DNA of 42,979 nucleotides from a virus. The position numbers and the translations under genes are program-made. The stretch covers positions 1 to 42,979 of the IMG/VR virus record IMGVR_UViG_3300024353_000014. One strand, 5' to 3'. Shown piece by piece: positions 23,346 through 29,106 of this stretch; position 1 is the first letter of the stretch, and the number at the start of each line of letters is the position of its first letter. The notes beneath the pieces were generated by a model, which had not been told where the DNA came from, did no database searches, and saw only the letters and a program-made list of their open reading frames with translations.

Positions 23346-24140
23346 TCAGTCTTGGACAGTTGGCGACACCTCCACTTTCAACGCCGAAAACCTTCGGCAA
23401 CCACTACTCCAGGGGGAAGAGTCACAGGCTTCGGGGATGAATTTACACACCTGCCGGTGACTACATTTGGCGCACCATTTCTCATAGAATGGTGATTCCA
23501 CATAGTTGGGGTCTAACATTTTTTTTTCCTCGTTCAAGTTGGGGATTGATGTTAGACGGTCAACTTCGCGCTTCAAGTCCTCAAAGAACACAAGCCTACC
23601 GAGATAGATCTGCGTGTACGCTAGGCTCTTATGGCGCATGATTCGCCTGAGGGTTTCAACACTGCCATGATGCTTGTAGATCCAGTTAGCAGCGAAAAAG
23701 TGCCTTAGCAACGTGGTGTTGATTTGATGCCAGTTGGGAATTCCAGTGCGAGACGCGTAGCGTTTGGTCATGTGATAAATTTCTTCGCGGGTTAAAGGCT
23801 CTTCAATGCTGCAGCTGTGTCCACGAGTGTGAGGTAGCCTTCGCACAACCAGGCTGTGATCCGGGTCCAAGCATTTCTCAATGAGCTTAGCGATGTCATA
23901 GGGCATAGGCACAGGAAACATCTTAGCTTTCTTGCTGTCTTCAACGTAGATGCACCCGTTTTCAATGTCGACCTGGCGCTTCCTGAGCAACCTGACCTCG
24001 CTGACTCGGAATCCCATCAGCGCAGGCAAGCTTAGAACTAGCTGATCACGGTTCCTCTTCGGAAAAGCCAGGAGGCTTTCAATGTCGGCCCTTCGGATTA
24101 TGATGGGCTCGCCTGACTGCTGATAAGGAACTGCTGTCAC
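23346..24140 (-). CDS. Compact tyrosine recombinase with C-terminal zinc motif (264 aa)
   Basis: Catalytic domain: ALMGFRVSEVRLL (Arg about 45), Lys 70/71 in VEDSKKAKMF, NTTLLRHFFAAN (box II Arg about 146, with Thr where the His of HxxR normally is), IMRHKSLAYTQIYLG (His 170, nucleophile Tyr 179). After it comes KWCAKCSHRQVCKFIPEAC...GC (Cys 223, 226, 232, 239, 248), a likely zinc site. The N-terminal core-binding domain is nearly absent. Could be an integrase or a dimer resolver; no tRNA attachment site is visible. GTG start adjoining the previous TAG. Confidence 0.8.
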   Translation of the reverse strand: MTAVPYQQSGEPIIIRRADIESLLAFPKRNRDQLVLSLPALMGFRVSEVRLLRKRQVDIENGCIYVEDSKKAKMFPVPMPYDIAKLIEKCLDPDHSLVVRRLPHTRGHSCSIEEPLTREEIYHMTKRYASRTGIPNWHQINTTLLRHFFAANWIYKHHGSVETLRRIMRHKSLAYTQIYLGRLVFFEDLKREVDRLTSIPNLNEEKKMLDPNYVESPFYEKWCAKCSHRQVCKFIPEACDSSPWSSGCRRFSALKVEVSPTVQD

Positions 24141-24425
24141 CTAGTCCTTCTCCCCTGACAGAATCTCCTGATGCACCAATGCGCTCAGCGGATAAAGCCT
24201 TATGTGAGCACTGGGACATCGCGTTGGTAGAGAGACAGGTGTTGTGAACGCATTGACTGAAGGTTGCCGAGCTGATGGGTATTTATGGTAAAAGTTCCAT
24301 AAAGGGCTATCTTGACTTGGGTTATAGAACATTTGAGGGAAAGTTATTTCACTTTGTACCGTGAACATTAAATCACTGCGCGCGCTTTCCAGTTGACCGT
24401 CTTCCGATTTTAAAACGCGCTTCAT
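24141..24425 (-). CDS. Unknown protein (94 aa)
   Basis: Ends exactly where the recombinase begins (TAG then GTG), so translation is coupled. No motif. A TATA-like TTTTATATA lies only about 10 bases before the first ATG (24425), so the true start may be the internal ATG at 24368 (MFTVQSEITFPQMF), giving a leaderless mRNA. Coding call is moderate. Confidence 0.5.
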   Translation of the reverse strand: MKRVLKSEDGQLESARSDLMFTVQSEITFPQMFYNPSQDSPLWNFYHKYPSARQPSVNAFTTPVSLPTRCPSAHIRLYPLSALVHQEILSGEKD

Positions 24426-24438
24426 GTATATAAAACCT
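24426..24438 (-). promoter_or_regulatory. TATA-like box before the recombinase operon
   Basis: The minus strand reads AAGGTTTTATATACATG. A start about 25 bases downstream would fall near 24403, inside the annotated 94-aa frame and ahead of its second ATG. Confidence 0.4.
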
Positions 24439-24453
24439 TACAAGGTTGATACA

Positions 24454-24798
24454 TTAACCCTGCCAGTAATAGTAGGTCGTTTCAGAGCTCGCAACCCACA
24501 AAACGCCCTCATTTTCATGTGTCCACACGGTGACAAAGCCTAAGTTCATTTTCACCGTTGCCACTTGCTGTTTAAAGATGGACCATTCGGTTGTTTGCTT
24601 GAAAATGATGCCGGGACGGGATGATTGGGCATCACTGAAAGAGTTCTCGTAAGCCTGAGTCACAAAGCCCTCTTCTTCTAACTCGGCAACCTTCCGGCTG
24701 AAAACTGAGGGCTCTGTCAGTCCGGATAGGACTACCCAGGTGATTATTACGACGCCAACAGCCGCAACAATTAGACCCCCTGTAAGTCGCTTTCCCAA
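24454..24798 (-). CDS. Signal-anchored small membrane protein (114 aa)
   Basis: One hydrophobic segment (GGLIVAAVGVVIITWVVLSGL, residues 7-27) and a beta-rich exterior domain ending TTYYYWQG. TTG start behind CAGGAG. First gene of the leftward early operon. Could be a membrane-exposed exclusion or signalling protein; nothing in the sequence decides. Confidence 0.6.
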   Translation of the reverse strand: MGKRLTGGLIVAAVGVVIITWVVLSGLTEPSVFSRKVAELEEEGFVTQAYENSFSDAQSSRPGIIFKQTTEWSIFKQQVATVKMNLGFVTVWTHENEGVLWVASSETTYYYWQG

Positions 24799-24834
24799 GT
24801 TGCTCCTGTTCCCTAAATATTTGTTGAGACTCTT

Positions 24835-24847
24835 CGTTTAATAAATA
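24835..24847 (-). promoter_or_regulatory. Leftward early promoter (TATA-like)
   Basis: The minus strand reads CTATTTATTAAACG about 40 bases upstream of the TTG start of the 114-aa gene; a start around 24815 leaves a short leader containing the SD AGGAG. Confidence 0.45.
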
Positions 24848-24874
24848 GATATGTGGTTCATGGGACGGGTTGAT

Positions 24875-24894
24875 TAGACTAGAACATTAGTCTA
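24875..24894. promoter_or_regulatory. Operator-like dyad TAGACTA-N6-TAGTCTA
   Basis: Perfect seven-base arms with a six-base spacer, also containing a direct repeat CTAGAAC 13 bases apart. It lies between the leftward early promoter and the structured RNA, so a dimeric regulator bound here could control both directions. Confidence 0.5.
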
Positions 24895-24902
24895 GAACAA
24901 AA

Positions 24903-24914
24903 ACCTATATTTTC
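24903..24914 (+). promoter_or_regulatory. TATA-like box for the structured RNA
   Basis: ACCTATATTTTC lies about 25 bases upstream of the 5' arm of the three-way-junction element, a distance that would put transcription start close to its first stem. Confidence 0.4.
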
Positions 24915-24928
24915 AAGTCGCAGGGCTG

Positions 24929-24995
24929 GGTGAGTGTGCCCCGGGGTTTTGAGGAAACCAAGCTCTCCGAAAAGAGCGCCGGTGCGACACTCACC
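24929..24995 (+). ncRNA. Predicted three-way-junction RNA with the GAGGAAACC motif
   Basis: Pairing is read directly. Outer stem 24929-24937 with 24987-24995 (GGTGAGTGT/ACACTCACC, 9 bp); it continues past a bulged G86 as G38-C85, C39-G84, a mismatch, and CCGG/CCGG (24941-24944 with 24979-24982). Inside are two hairpins: GGTTT-TGAGG-AAACC (24945-24959) and GCTCT-CCGAAA-AGAGC (24962-24977), joined by AA and closed by one G. No meaningful coding frame. It carries the first copy of the 13-base leader motif, with GAGG partly in the loop. Could be a small RNA, a regulator's decoy or a riboswitch-like leader for the plus-strand operon. Confidence 0.6.
24951..24963 (+). repeat. GAGGAAACCAAGC motif, copy 1 (inside the structured RNA)
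   Basis: Identical 13-mer to the mRNA leaders at 25087, 27431 and (minus strand) 4793. Here it spans the loop and 3' arm of one hairpin and the first bases of the next, and is not followed by a convincing gene start. Confidence 0.75.
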
Positions 24996-25020
24996 GCATG
25001 AAGGACAACGATGGAAACAG

Positions 25021-25030
25021 GTTTAAAAAC
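25021..25030 (+). promoter_or_regulatory. Second TATA-like box (GTTTAAAAAC)
   Basis: Preceded by the purine-rich GGAAACAG, like an archaeal BRE plus TATA. It could give an additional start upstream of the better-supported TATA at 25056. Confidence 0.3.
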
Positions 25031-25055
25031 GTTCCTAGACGTTGGATGCACATGA

Positions 25056-25099
25056 TTTATAAGACTCACATTGCATCTGAGACGTCGAGGAAACCAAGC
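25056..25099 (+). promoter_or_regulatory. Rightward early promoter-leader cassette, copy 1
   Basis: TTTATAAG (25056-25063), GCATCTGA starting at offset 18 and CGAGGAAACCAAGC ending the block. The copy at 27400-27443 has the same three parts at identical distances (TATA to GAGG is 31 bases in both). GAGG is then the ribosome binding site of the TTG start at 25101. Confidence 0.65.
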
Positions 25100-25100
25100 G

Positions 25101-25388
25101 TTGGAAACAACCGAGACCCCCACAATTAAGATGGAAGACGACATAGCTCACCTGGCTGACAACATTAACTTTAGAGAAGTAATCAAAGGGCTTTTTGAGC
25201 GTAACCCAGACCCTGTGAAAAGATATTATTGGCCTACAATTGGCACCATACGCTTTACACAGGACAAAGACGGCGTGTGGATTGGCAAAGTTGAAACCAC
25301 ATTCACAATGCACGATCACCTGACCATGCTAGCACGTAGCCTCAACAACACAAGCGCTAACCTGATGAAAGGAGGCGATCTGATTTGA
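25101..25388 (+). CDS. Unknown acidic protein (95 aa), first gene of early module B
   Basis: TTG at 25101, ten bases after GAGG in the conserved leader, preferred over the upstream TTG at 25071 that lies inside the promoter cassette; ATG at 25131 is another option. Sequence has MEDDIAHLADNINFREVIKG and GTIRFTQDKDGVWIGKVETTFTM, a small alpha-beta protein. Ends in GGAGG and TTTGA, overlapping the next start. Confidence 0.6.
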   Translation: METTETPTIKMEDDIAHLADNINFREVIKGLFERNPDPVKRYYWPTIGTIRFTQDKDGVWIGKVETTFTMHDHLTMLARSLNNTSANLMKGGDLI

Positions 25389-25537
25389 ACGCACTAGCAT
25401 CGAGGCATTGGGCTGGATACCTACCGAAGAAACACATCTGCCCGGTATGCAACGAAACAATAGAGTGCTACGACCTCAGAACTTTCCAAGACCATATAGA
25501 ATGGTGTAAAAGAAAGGCGGCTAAGAAATGTCAGTGA
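25385..25537 (+). CDS. Single zinc-finger mini-protein (50 aa)
   Basis: TTG behind GGAGG. Contains HICPVCNETIECYD and DHIEWCKRKAAKKC, a CxxC plus H-x3-C finger. Overlaps genes on both sides. Probably nucleic-acid binding. Confidence 0.65.
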   Translation: MNALASRHWAGYLPKKHICPVCNETIECYDLRTFQDHIEWCKRKAAKKCQ

Positions 25538-25644
25538 TAGGCAGCGACTTTTACTTCAACACCATCATTGAGGAAGATGGCAAGCGCTACAAGCTCGTGT
25601 TTAATAGCTGGAACAAGAAAGTCAAGAAGGTGCACATCAAATGA
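25528..25644 (+). CDS. Mini-protein (38 aa), unknown
   Basis: MSVIGSDFYFNTIIEEDGKR then YKLVFNSWNKKVKKVHIK; likely a small beta hairpin with a basic tail. ATG overlaps the previous stop and its TGA overlaps the next ATG (ATGA). Confidence 0.5.
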   Translation: MSVIGSDFYFNTIIEEDGKRYKLVFNSWNKKVKKVHIK

Positions 25645-25985
25645 GCGATGAAGCACGTGACGCAGTGGCTGCACTCAATACATGGGCGCGCGCTATGATG
25701 ACAGGGGGAAAACGTCCCCAAGCACCCAAACAGAAATCCAGATATATTTATTGGTTCACCCCCAAGGGCTGGACAGGCACAGTCTACCGATTTGGATATA
25801 CTCCCTGGAAACAAACCATCCACGATGTGAAAGCCTACTGGGCACTGAAATATAGGATCTACAAAGATGGCAGTCGCAAGCTAGTGAAAGCCGTCAAATT
25901 TGCGAAACGACGAGTAGCTAAAGCAAGAGCCTACAAATGGTATGTGGAATATTACCTGCCGAAGGAGGTGACACCTGATGCTTGA
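25641..25985 (+). CDS. Basic aromatic protein (114 aa), unknown
   Basis: Second half is strongly basic (YRIYKDGSRKLVKAVKFAKRRVAKARAYKWY). The middle has YWFTPKGWTGTVYRFGYTPWKQTI. Possibly nucleic-acid binding. ATG overlaps the upstream stop; downstream gene starts inside its last codons behind GGAGGTG. Confidence 0.55.
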   Translation: MSDEARDAVAALNTWARAMMTGGKRPQAPKQKSRYIYWFTPKGWTGTVYRFGYTPWKQTIHDVKAYWALKYRIYKDGSRKLVKAVKFAKRRVAKARAYKWYVEYYLPKEVTPDA

Positions 25986-26115
25986 AGCTGTTCTAGGGAC
26001 TTGTGCGATACTCGCCACTGCAGGCGGCATCATAGGCTTTATCGGAATCATTATGAAGAAGCTGAACTGCGACAAAGAAGTGAAGATCGCTGAGATTGCA
26101 CACGCTAGAAAATAG
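25978..26115 (+). CDS. Single-span membrane mini-protein (45 aa)
   Basis: ATG behind AAGGAGGTGACACCTG, one of the strongest SD sequences here. MLEAVLGTCAILATAGGIIG then FIGIIMKKLNCDKEVK: one membrane helix (residues 4-26) and a basic/acidic tail. Possibly inhibits or signals at the membrane. Confidence 0.6.
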   Translation: MLEAVLGTCAILATAGGIIGFIGIIMKKLNCDKEVKIAEIAHARK

Positions 26116-26148
26116 GCAGGCTTAGGGGGAAAGGAGACCTAGATTTTT

Positions 26149-26469
26149 TTGGCTAGGAAAATACGTCGTACACCTAGAAACTGGGGGGATCTAAAATCCT
26201 GTGAGGCTTATATCACTGTGGCTAAAGAAGAGCCAGCAGGACACTTCACTGAGCCATGGTATAGCATCGACACAATCTGCAAAGGCTGTCAAATGCATTG
26301 CGGAACAGCCTCACCGATCAGAAAAAAGGTAGACCTGCAACCCGCCTTTTTGAAGCACGTGGCTCGCATCAGGGATTGCCTGGAAGGCCGGAAGAACAGA
26401 ACTCGAGGTGTCCACATTTTCATCGAGGACTTTAGAAAAGCACAGAAAGGTTTGGAGGTGTTTACTTGA
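26149..26469 (+). CDS. Cys-containing protein (106 aa), unknown
   Basis: TTG start behind AAAGGAG. Contains SIDTICKGCQMHCGTASPIR (CxxC-x2-HC, a possible zinc or redox site), then a basic helical region (FLKHVARIRDCLEGRKNRTRG). Ends in GGAGGTG and overlaps the next TTG by four bases. Confidence 0.55.
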   Translation: MARKIRRTPRNWGDLKSCEAYITVAKEEPAGHFTEPWYSIDTICKGCQMHCGTASPIRKKVDLQPAFLKHVARIRDCLEGRKNRTRGVHIFIEDFRKAQKGLEVFT

Positions 26470-26636
26470 GTGGAATGTATGTGATGAGTGGCAAGCCTTC
26501 TGTGACAATCAGGATCTATAACAACAAGCGAAAACAAGCGCCGATCGTAATCGACATCTATGGCGACAATGAACCTAAAGATGTTGAACGCTTTATCAAA
26601 GATGCACTAGCCAGAGAAGGAGCTAAGATTCAATGA
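26466..26636 (+). CDS. Small protein (56 aa), unknown
   Basis: TTG behind GGAGGTG. Beta strand pair PSVTIRIYNNKRKQAPIVID followed by an acidic helix (EPKDVERFIKDALAREG). Overlaps the next gene by ATGA. Confidence 0.55.
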   Translation: MSGMYVMSGKPSVTIRIYNNKRKQAPIVIDIYGDNEPKDVERFIKDALAREGAKIQ

Positions 26637-26869
26637 GCACTGACAAAGTCCCAACTATGACGCCAAAGAACTGGCTGGAATTTCAGAAGCTGCAGCGCAT
26701 AAAAGTGGGGTATATGGCGGCGATCAACGTCAACAACCAGATGGCTAAACAACACGCGTCTGTTAGACGATGCGTCGACTTAGTCAACAGGCAAATCAGG
26801 GCTGAAATCAAAATTTGCCAAAGCCACATTGACAAGTTGATGCACTGGGTTGTTCAAGAATCCCCATGA
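26633..26869 (+). CDS. Helical protein (78 aa), unknown
   Basis: Mostly helical with basic residues (NWLEFQKLQRIKVGYMAAIN, RRCVDLVNRQIRAEIKICQS). Last gene of the first early-B transcript, followed by a T8 terminator. No family recognised. Confidence 0.55.
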   Translation: MSTDKVPTMTPKNWLEFQKLQRIKVGYMAAINVNNQMAKQHASVRRCVDLVNRQIRAEIKICQSHIDKLMHWVVQESP

Positions 26870-26899
26870 TGAAAACAGGCAGCCAGCCACTAAAACCTC

Positions 26900-26907
26900 T
26901 TTTTTTT
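26900..26907 (+). terminator. T8 terminator
   Basis: AAAACCTC followed by eight T residues, 31 bases after the stop of the 78-aa gene; the archaeal type of terminator needs only such a tract. Confidence 0.6.
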
Positions 26908-26945
26908 CACAAATACCCTAGATTAAAGGTGTGTCGAAAGTCATC

Positions 26946-26999
26946 GTTACGTAGTTACATACTATGTATTGGAAAGCAATCCTTATGGCGTGACGTAAC
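26946..26999. promoter_or_regulatory. Control region with palindromes before the HTH gene
   Basis: Arms GTTACGT (26946-26952) and ACGTAAC (26993-26999) flank a perfect 13-base palindrome TACATACTATGTA (26956-26968). Fits operators for the helix-turn-helix protein encoded just downstream, i.e. autoregulation (inference). Confidence 0.5.
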
Positions 27000-27048
27000 T
27001 ATAGCATAGCCTTAGATTTGAGAGCAATGGGTAAGGGGGTCTAAATAA

Positions 27049-27330
27049 TTGACTAAACTCGCAAAGCTGAGCGATAAGGAGATTGAGCTACTGGACATGA
27101 TGGTTAGTCTTGTTAAGAAGGGGGAAAGGGACAAATCACGCATTTACATGCTGTCAGCCAGTAAACTAAAGCTCTCAGGTGACACCGTCCGAGCGCGTGT
27201 CAGTAGGTTGAAAAGCAAATATGAGGTTTTGATGTACACAATTAAAGAGATGAGAGGTTATCAACAAATATTTTTCCAGCGAACCGGGGGGAGATTTAAT
27301 CCGCTAAGTCGCCGGGGGAAATCAAAATGA
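27049..27330 (+). CDS. Helix-turn-helix regulator candidate (93 aa)
   Basis: LSDKEIELLDMMVSLVKKGER then YMLSASKLKLSGDTVRARVSRLKSKYEVL: the second helix pair SASKLKLSGDTVRARVSRL has the form of a sigma4/LuxR-like recognition helix-turn-helix. The C terminus is basic. TTG start behind AAGGGGG. Sits between a palindrome-rich region and a conserved promoter cassette. Confidence 0.6.
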   Translation: MTKLAKLSDKEIELLDMMVSLVKKGERDKSRIYMLSASKLKLSGDTVRARVSRLKSKYEVLMYTIKEMRGYQQIFFQRTGGRFNPLSRRGKSK

Positions 27331-27399
27331 GAAGCGCGCGCGCATAAGAAACAGGCAGAATCCAAGTAGTCGACATTCCCGAAGCGCGCGAAGAGGGCG

Positions 27400-27443
27400 T
27401 TTAAATAAGGCTCTCAGCATCTGACAGAACGAGGAAACCAAGC
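27400..27443 (+). promoter_or_regulatory. Promoter-leader cassette, copy 2
   Basis: TTTAAATAAG at 27400, GCATCTGA at offset 18 and CGAGGAAACCAAGC at the end, with the same spacing as at 25056-25099. It leads straight into the next gene. Confidence 0.65.
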
Positions 27444-27682
27444 TGAAGAACCCTGAAATATTAAAGCGGAACGACAATGGAAGCGTCATAGTTAGAATCA
27501 GTGAAACAACCTGTCTAGTTTTAGTGAAGGCCAAGGAAGGCGAGCCAACACACGAAAGCGGATGGTACATAATTAGAAGCTACTCGCCGAAAACACTAGG
27601 ATGGGAAGACTACCCAAGACCAGGCTGCGGCGAAACCTGGTGGATAAACAAGGACATAGCCAAACTGCTGGAGTTGAACTAA
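27443..27682 (+). CDS. Small protein with probable CTG start (79 aa)
   Basis: The open frame following the leader has no ATG, GTG or TTG at its beginning; a TGA closes it upstream at 27421-27423. The CTG at 27443-27445 is eight bases after GAGG and aligns with the ATG of the gene that follows the same leader at 4790. Protein: KNPEILKRNDNGSVIVRISE, then ESGWYIIRSYSPKTLGWEDY and CGETWWINKDIAKLLELN, plausible and Trp-rich. TAA adjoins the next ATG. Unknown role. Confidence 0.6.
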   Translation: MKNPEILKRNDNGSVIVRISETTCLVLVKAKEGEPTHESGWYIIRSYSPKTLGWEDYPRPGCGETWWINKDIAKLLELN

Positions 27683-28045
27683 ATGACGCGCGTGAAACTG
27701 ACAGTAGCCGAGAAAATGGGACGCTACACAGAAAAGCTGGCTCGCTGGGAGCAAGACAACATTGAGCAAGGACCCTGCTGGCGATGTAAGAAGAGTCGCT
27801 ATATACGAAACCCTGAGCTCAAACTAAACGAGTTAATGTGTGAAAGCTGTGGCTCAAAACTCATCTTTAGCACTTTCGAAGAATTTAGACGCGGACGAGC
27901 CCACGCGACTGAGTATAGAGCTGACAGGGCAAAGATGGAACTGGAACAAACCCAGCGAGAACTAGCAATGACTGAGAAAGAACTAAACCGAAAGACGTGG
28001 TTGCTCATACGAGCACGCGTTGAAGCAAGGAAGTGGCGATACTGA
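27683..28045 (+). CDS. Zinc ribbon plus coiled-coil protein (120 aa)
   Basis: CWRCKKSRYIRNPELKLNEL then MCESCGSKL form a C4 ribbon (about residues 32-57), followed by a charged coiled coil (AKMELEQTQRELAMTEKELN). ATG directly after the previous TAA. Likely a nucleic-acid-binding oligomer. Confidence 0.65.
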   Translation: MTRVKLTVAEKMGRYTEKLARWEQDNIEQGPCWRCKKSRYIRNPELKLNELMCESCGSKLIFSTFEEFRRGRAHATEYRADRAKMELEQTQRELAMTEKELNRKTWLLIRARVEARKWRY

Positions 28046-28158
28046 CCAAAGTAATCTGCTCAAGTTACCTGGCGACTGTGCGAGCGCTAGAGCATCATAA
28101 GGATAAGGTGACGCACGTGGATTGGACAACGAACACAATCGTCCTGGAGGAAGCCTAA
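28033..28158 (+). CDS. Mini-protein (41 aa), unknown
   Basis: GTG start overlapping the previous gene by 13 bases; AAGGA lies very close to the start, so initiation is probably by coupling. MAILTKVICSSYLATVRALE, ends TNTIVLEEA. TAATG joins it to the next gene. Confidence 0.4.
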   Translation: MAILTKVICSSYLATVRALEHHKDKVTHVDWTTNTIVLEEA

Positions 28159-28412
28159 TGAATTGGCAAGAGCTAATTGAGAAAGTCACCAGGAACAACC
28201 AGATGTTTTTTTGCCCAAACCCTGACTGCGGAAAACGCCTTAAACGAGTGAACGAGCACTACAGCGCTGTTGATGATGTGGTTTTACCCTGCTTAACCTC
28301 AATGAAGCAACTGGATTTTCAAATTGAGAAATATACCTGCCCAGAATGCGAAGCGGACATATCAAACACCGTCGCAAAGTGGAATGAAGGGGGATCTAAT
28401 GAACTGCCCTAA
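28158..28412 (+). CDS. Zinc-ribbon protein (84 aa)
   Basis: ATG at 28158 behind GGAGG preferred over a longer form starting inside the previous gene. MFFCPNPDCGKRLKRV and KYTCPECEADISNTV give two Cys pairs spaced about 45 residues apart, a rubredoxin/zinc-ribbon arrangement. Confidence 0.65.
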   Translation: MNWQELIEKVTRNNQMFFCPNPDCGKRLKRVNEHYSAVDDVVLPCLTSMKQLDFQIEKYTCPECEADISNTVAKWNEGGSNELP

Positions 28413-28569
28413 CTGCGCGCGCAATGGCGTGACTGAAAGGAAAATGACTAAGCGCGCGCGCGAGGGATTAGAGTTGTGCCCGAAAGGTTATGCTTGGTGT
28501 ATTGCTGATTGTGACCAAGGTCAAGAATGTGACAAATGCGACATAGACTCATATCTCCATCCAAGATAG
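28399..28569 (+). CDS. Cysteine-rich mini-protein (56 aa)
   Basis: MNCPNCARNGVTERK then CPKGYAWCIADCDQGQECDK and CDI: eight Cys. ATG behind GGGGGATCTA (SD GGGGGA). It overlaps the previous gene by 14 bases. Contains two GCGCGC runs in its first 20 codons. Confidence 0.6.
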   Translation: MNCPNCARNGVTERKMTKRAREGLELCPKGYAWCIADCDQGQECDKCDIDSYLHPR

Positions 28570-28583
28570 GAGGTGCTTAAAAA

Positions 28584-28703
28584 ATGAGGCTATCTATAAG
28601 AATTGAGTTAATTGTTGGAGAAACAGTGATTCTCAGAAAAACGATTCCTATTGACAAGATTAGATTTGACAACTTCAAAATACTAAAGGTGCTTAAAAAA
28701 TGA
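28584..28703 (+). CDS. Mini-protein (39 aa) in a repeated-junction array
   Basis: ATG behind GGAGG. MRLSIRIELIVGETVILRKT ending KILKVLKK. Its end (GGTGCTTAAAAAATGAGG) is also the RBS and start of the next gene, a junction repeated at three successive genes. Unknown. Confidence 0.45.
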   Translation: MRLSIRIELIVGETVILRKTIPIDKIRFDNFKILKVLKK

Positions 28704-28828
28704 GGACTAACGGAAAGATTCATCCTGAATGGCTCAGTGTAACCATAACACGCTTTCATCATTATACACTGATTGGTTGGAATATGACGATTTACCCGAA
28801 TGGTAGTTGGGAAGGGCTTAAAAAATGA
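28700..28828 (+). CDS. Mini-protein (42 aa) in a repeated-junction array
   Basis: MRTNGKIHPEWLSVTITRFH ... NMTIYPNGSWEGLKK. Overlaps both neighbours by ATGA; starts and ends at copies of the GCTTAAAAAATGAG junction. Unknown; beta-rich. Confidence 0.45.
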   Translation: MRTNGKIHPEWLSVTITRFHHYTLIGWNMTIYPNGSWEGLKK

Positions 28829-29106
28829 GCAAGAGGAAAGAGCTAGTCTGTAGTTACTGCGCTCGCTCGTTTCAACGTGTCAGGAACAACCGGAACACAC
28901 GGTGTCCGAAATGCGGCAGATCTGGACCCCACACACGTGTGGTTGAAGGACCACCGGTAAAACGTCACTTGCGCGCGCGCATAATTTTAAGATGGCTAGC
29001 GCTGACCGGTTTTAGATGCCCTAAAAAAAGTCTATGCGCTCAAGCGTTGCTGAGCCAGTTGGACATACGTGGGGTTCAGGTCCACACCTATGTAGCGGAA
29101 GCCTAA
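28825..29106 (+). CDS. Zinc-ribbon protein (93 aa)
   Basis: LVCSYCARSFQRVRNNRNTR then CPKCGRSGPHTR: C4 ribbon (residues 9-31), with a basic middle (KRHLRARIILRW). Last gene of early module B; its 3' end overlaps the converging methyltransferase gene by 75 bases, so opposing transcripts could interfere. Confidence 0.6.
   Translation: MSKRKELVCSYCARSFQRVRNNRNTRCPKCGRSGPHTRVVEGPPVKRHLRARIILRWLALTGFRCPKKSLCAQALLSQLDIRGVQVHTYVAEA

Noticed and set aside
24905-25070. RNase P RNA, suggested by GAGGAAA
   Set aside because: Only the short GAGGAAA string matches; the other conserved regions are missing, the element is 67 bases, and it folds as a compact three-way junction.
28573-28830. CRISPR-like repeats at the three GCTTAAAAAATGAG junctions
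   Set aside because: Repeats are about 15 bases, spaced more than 100 bases apart, and contain start codons of coupled genes; no spacer structure.
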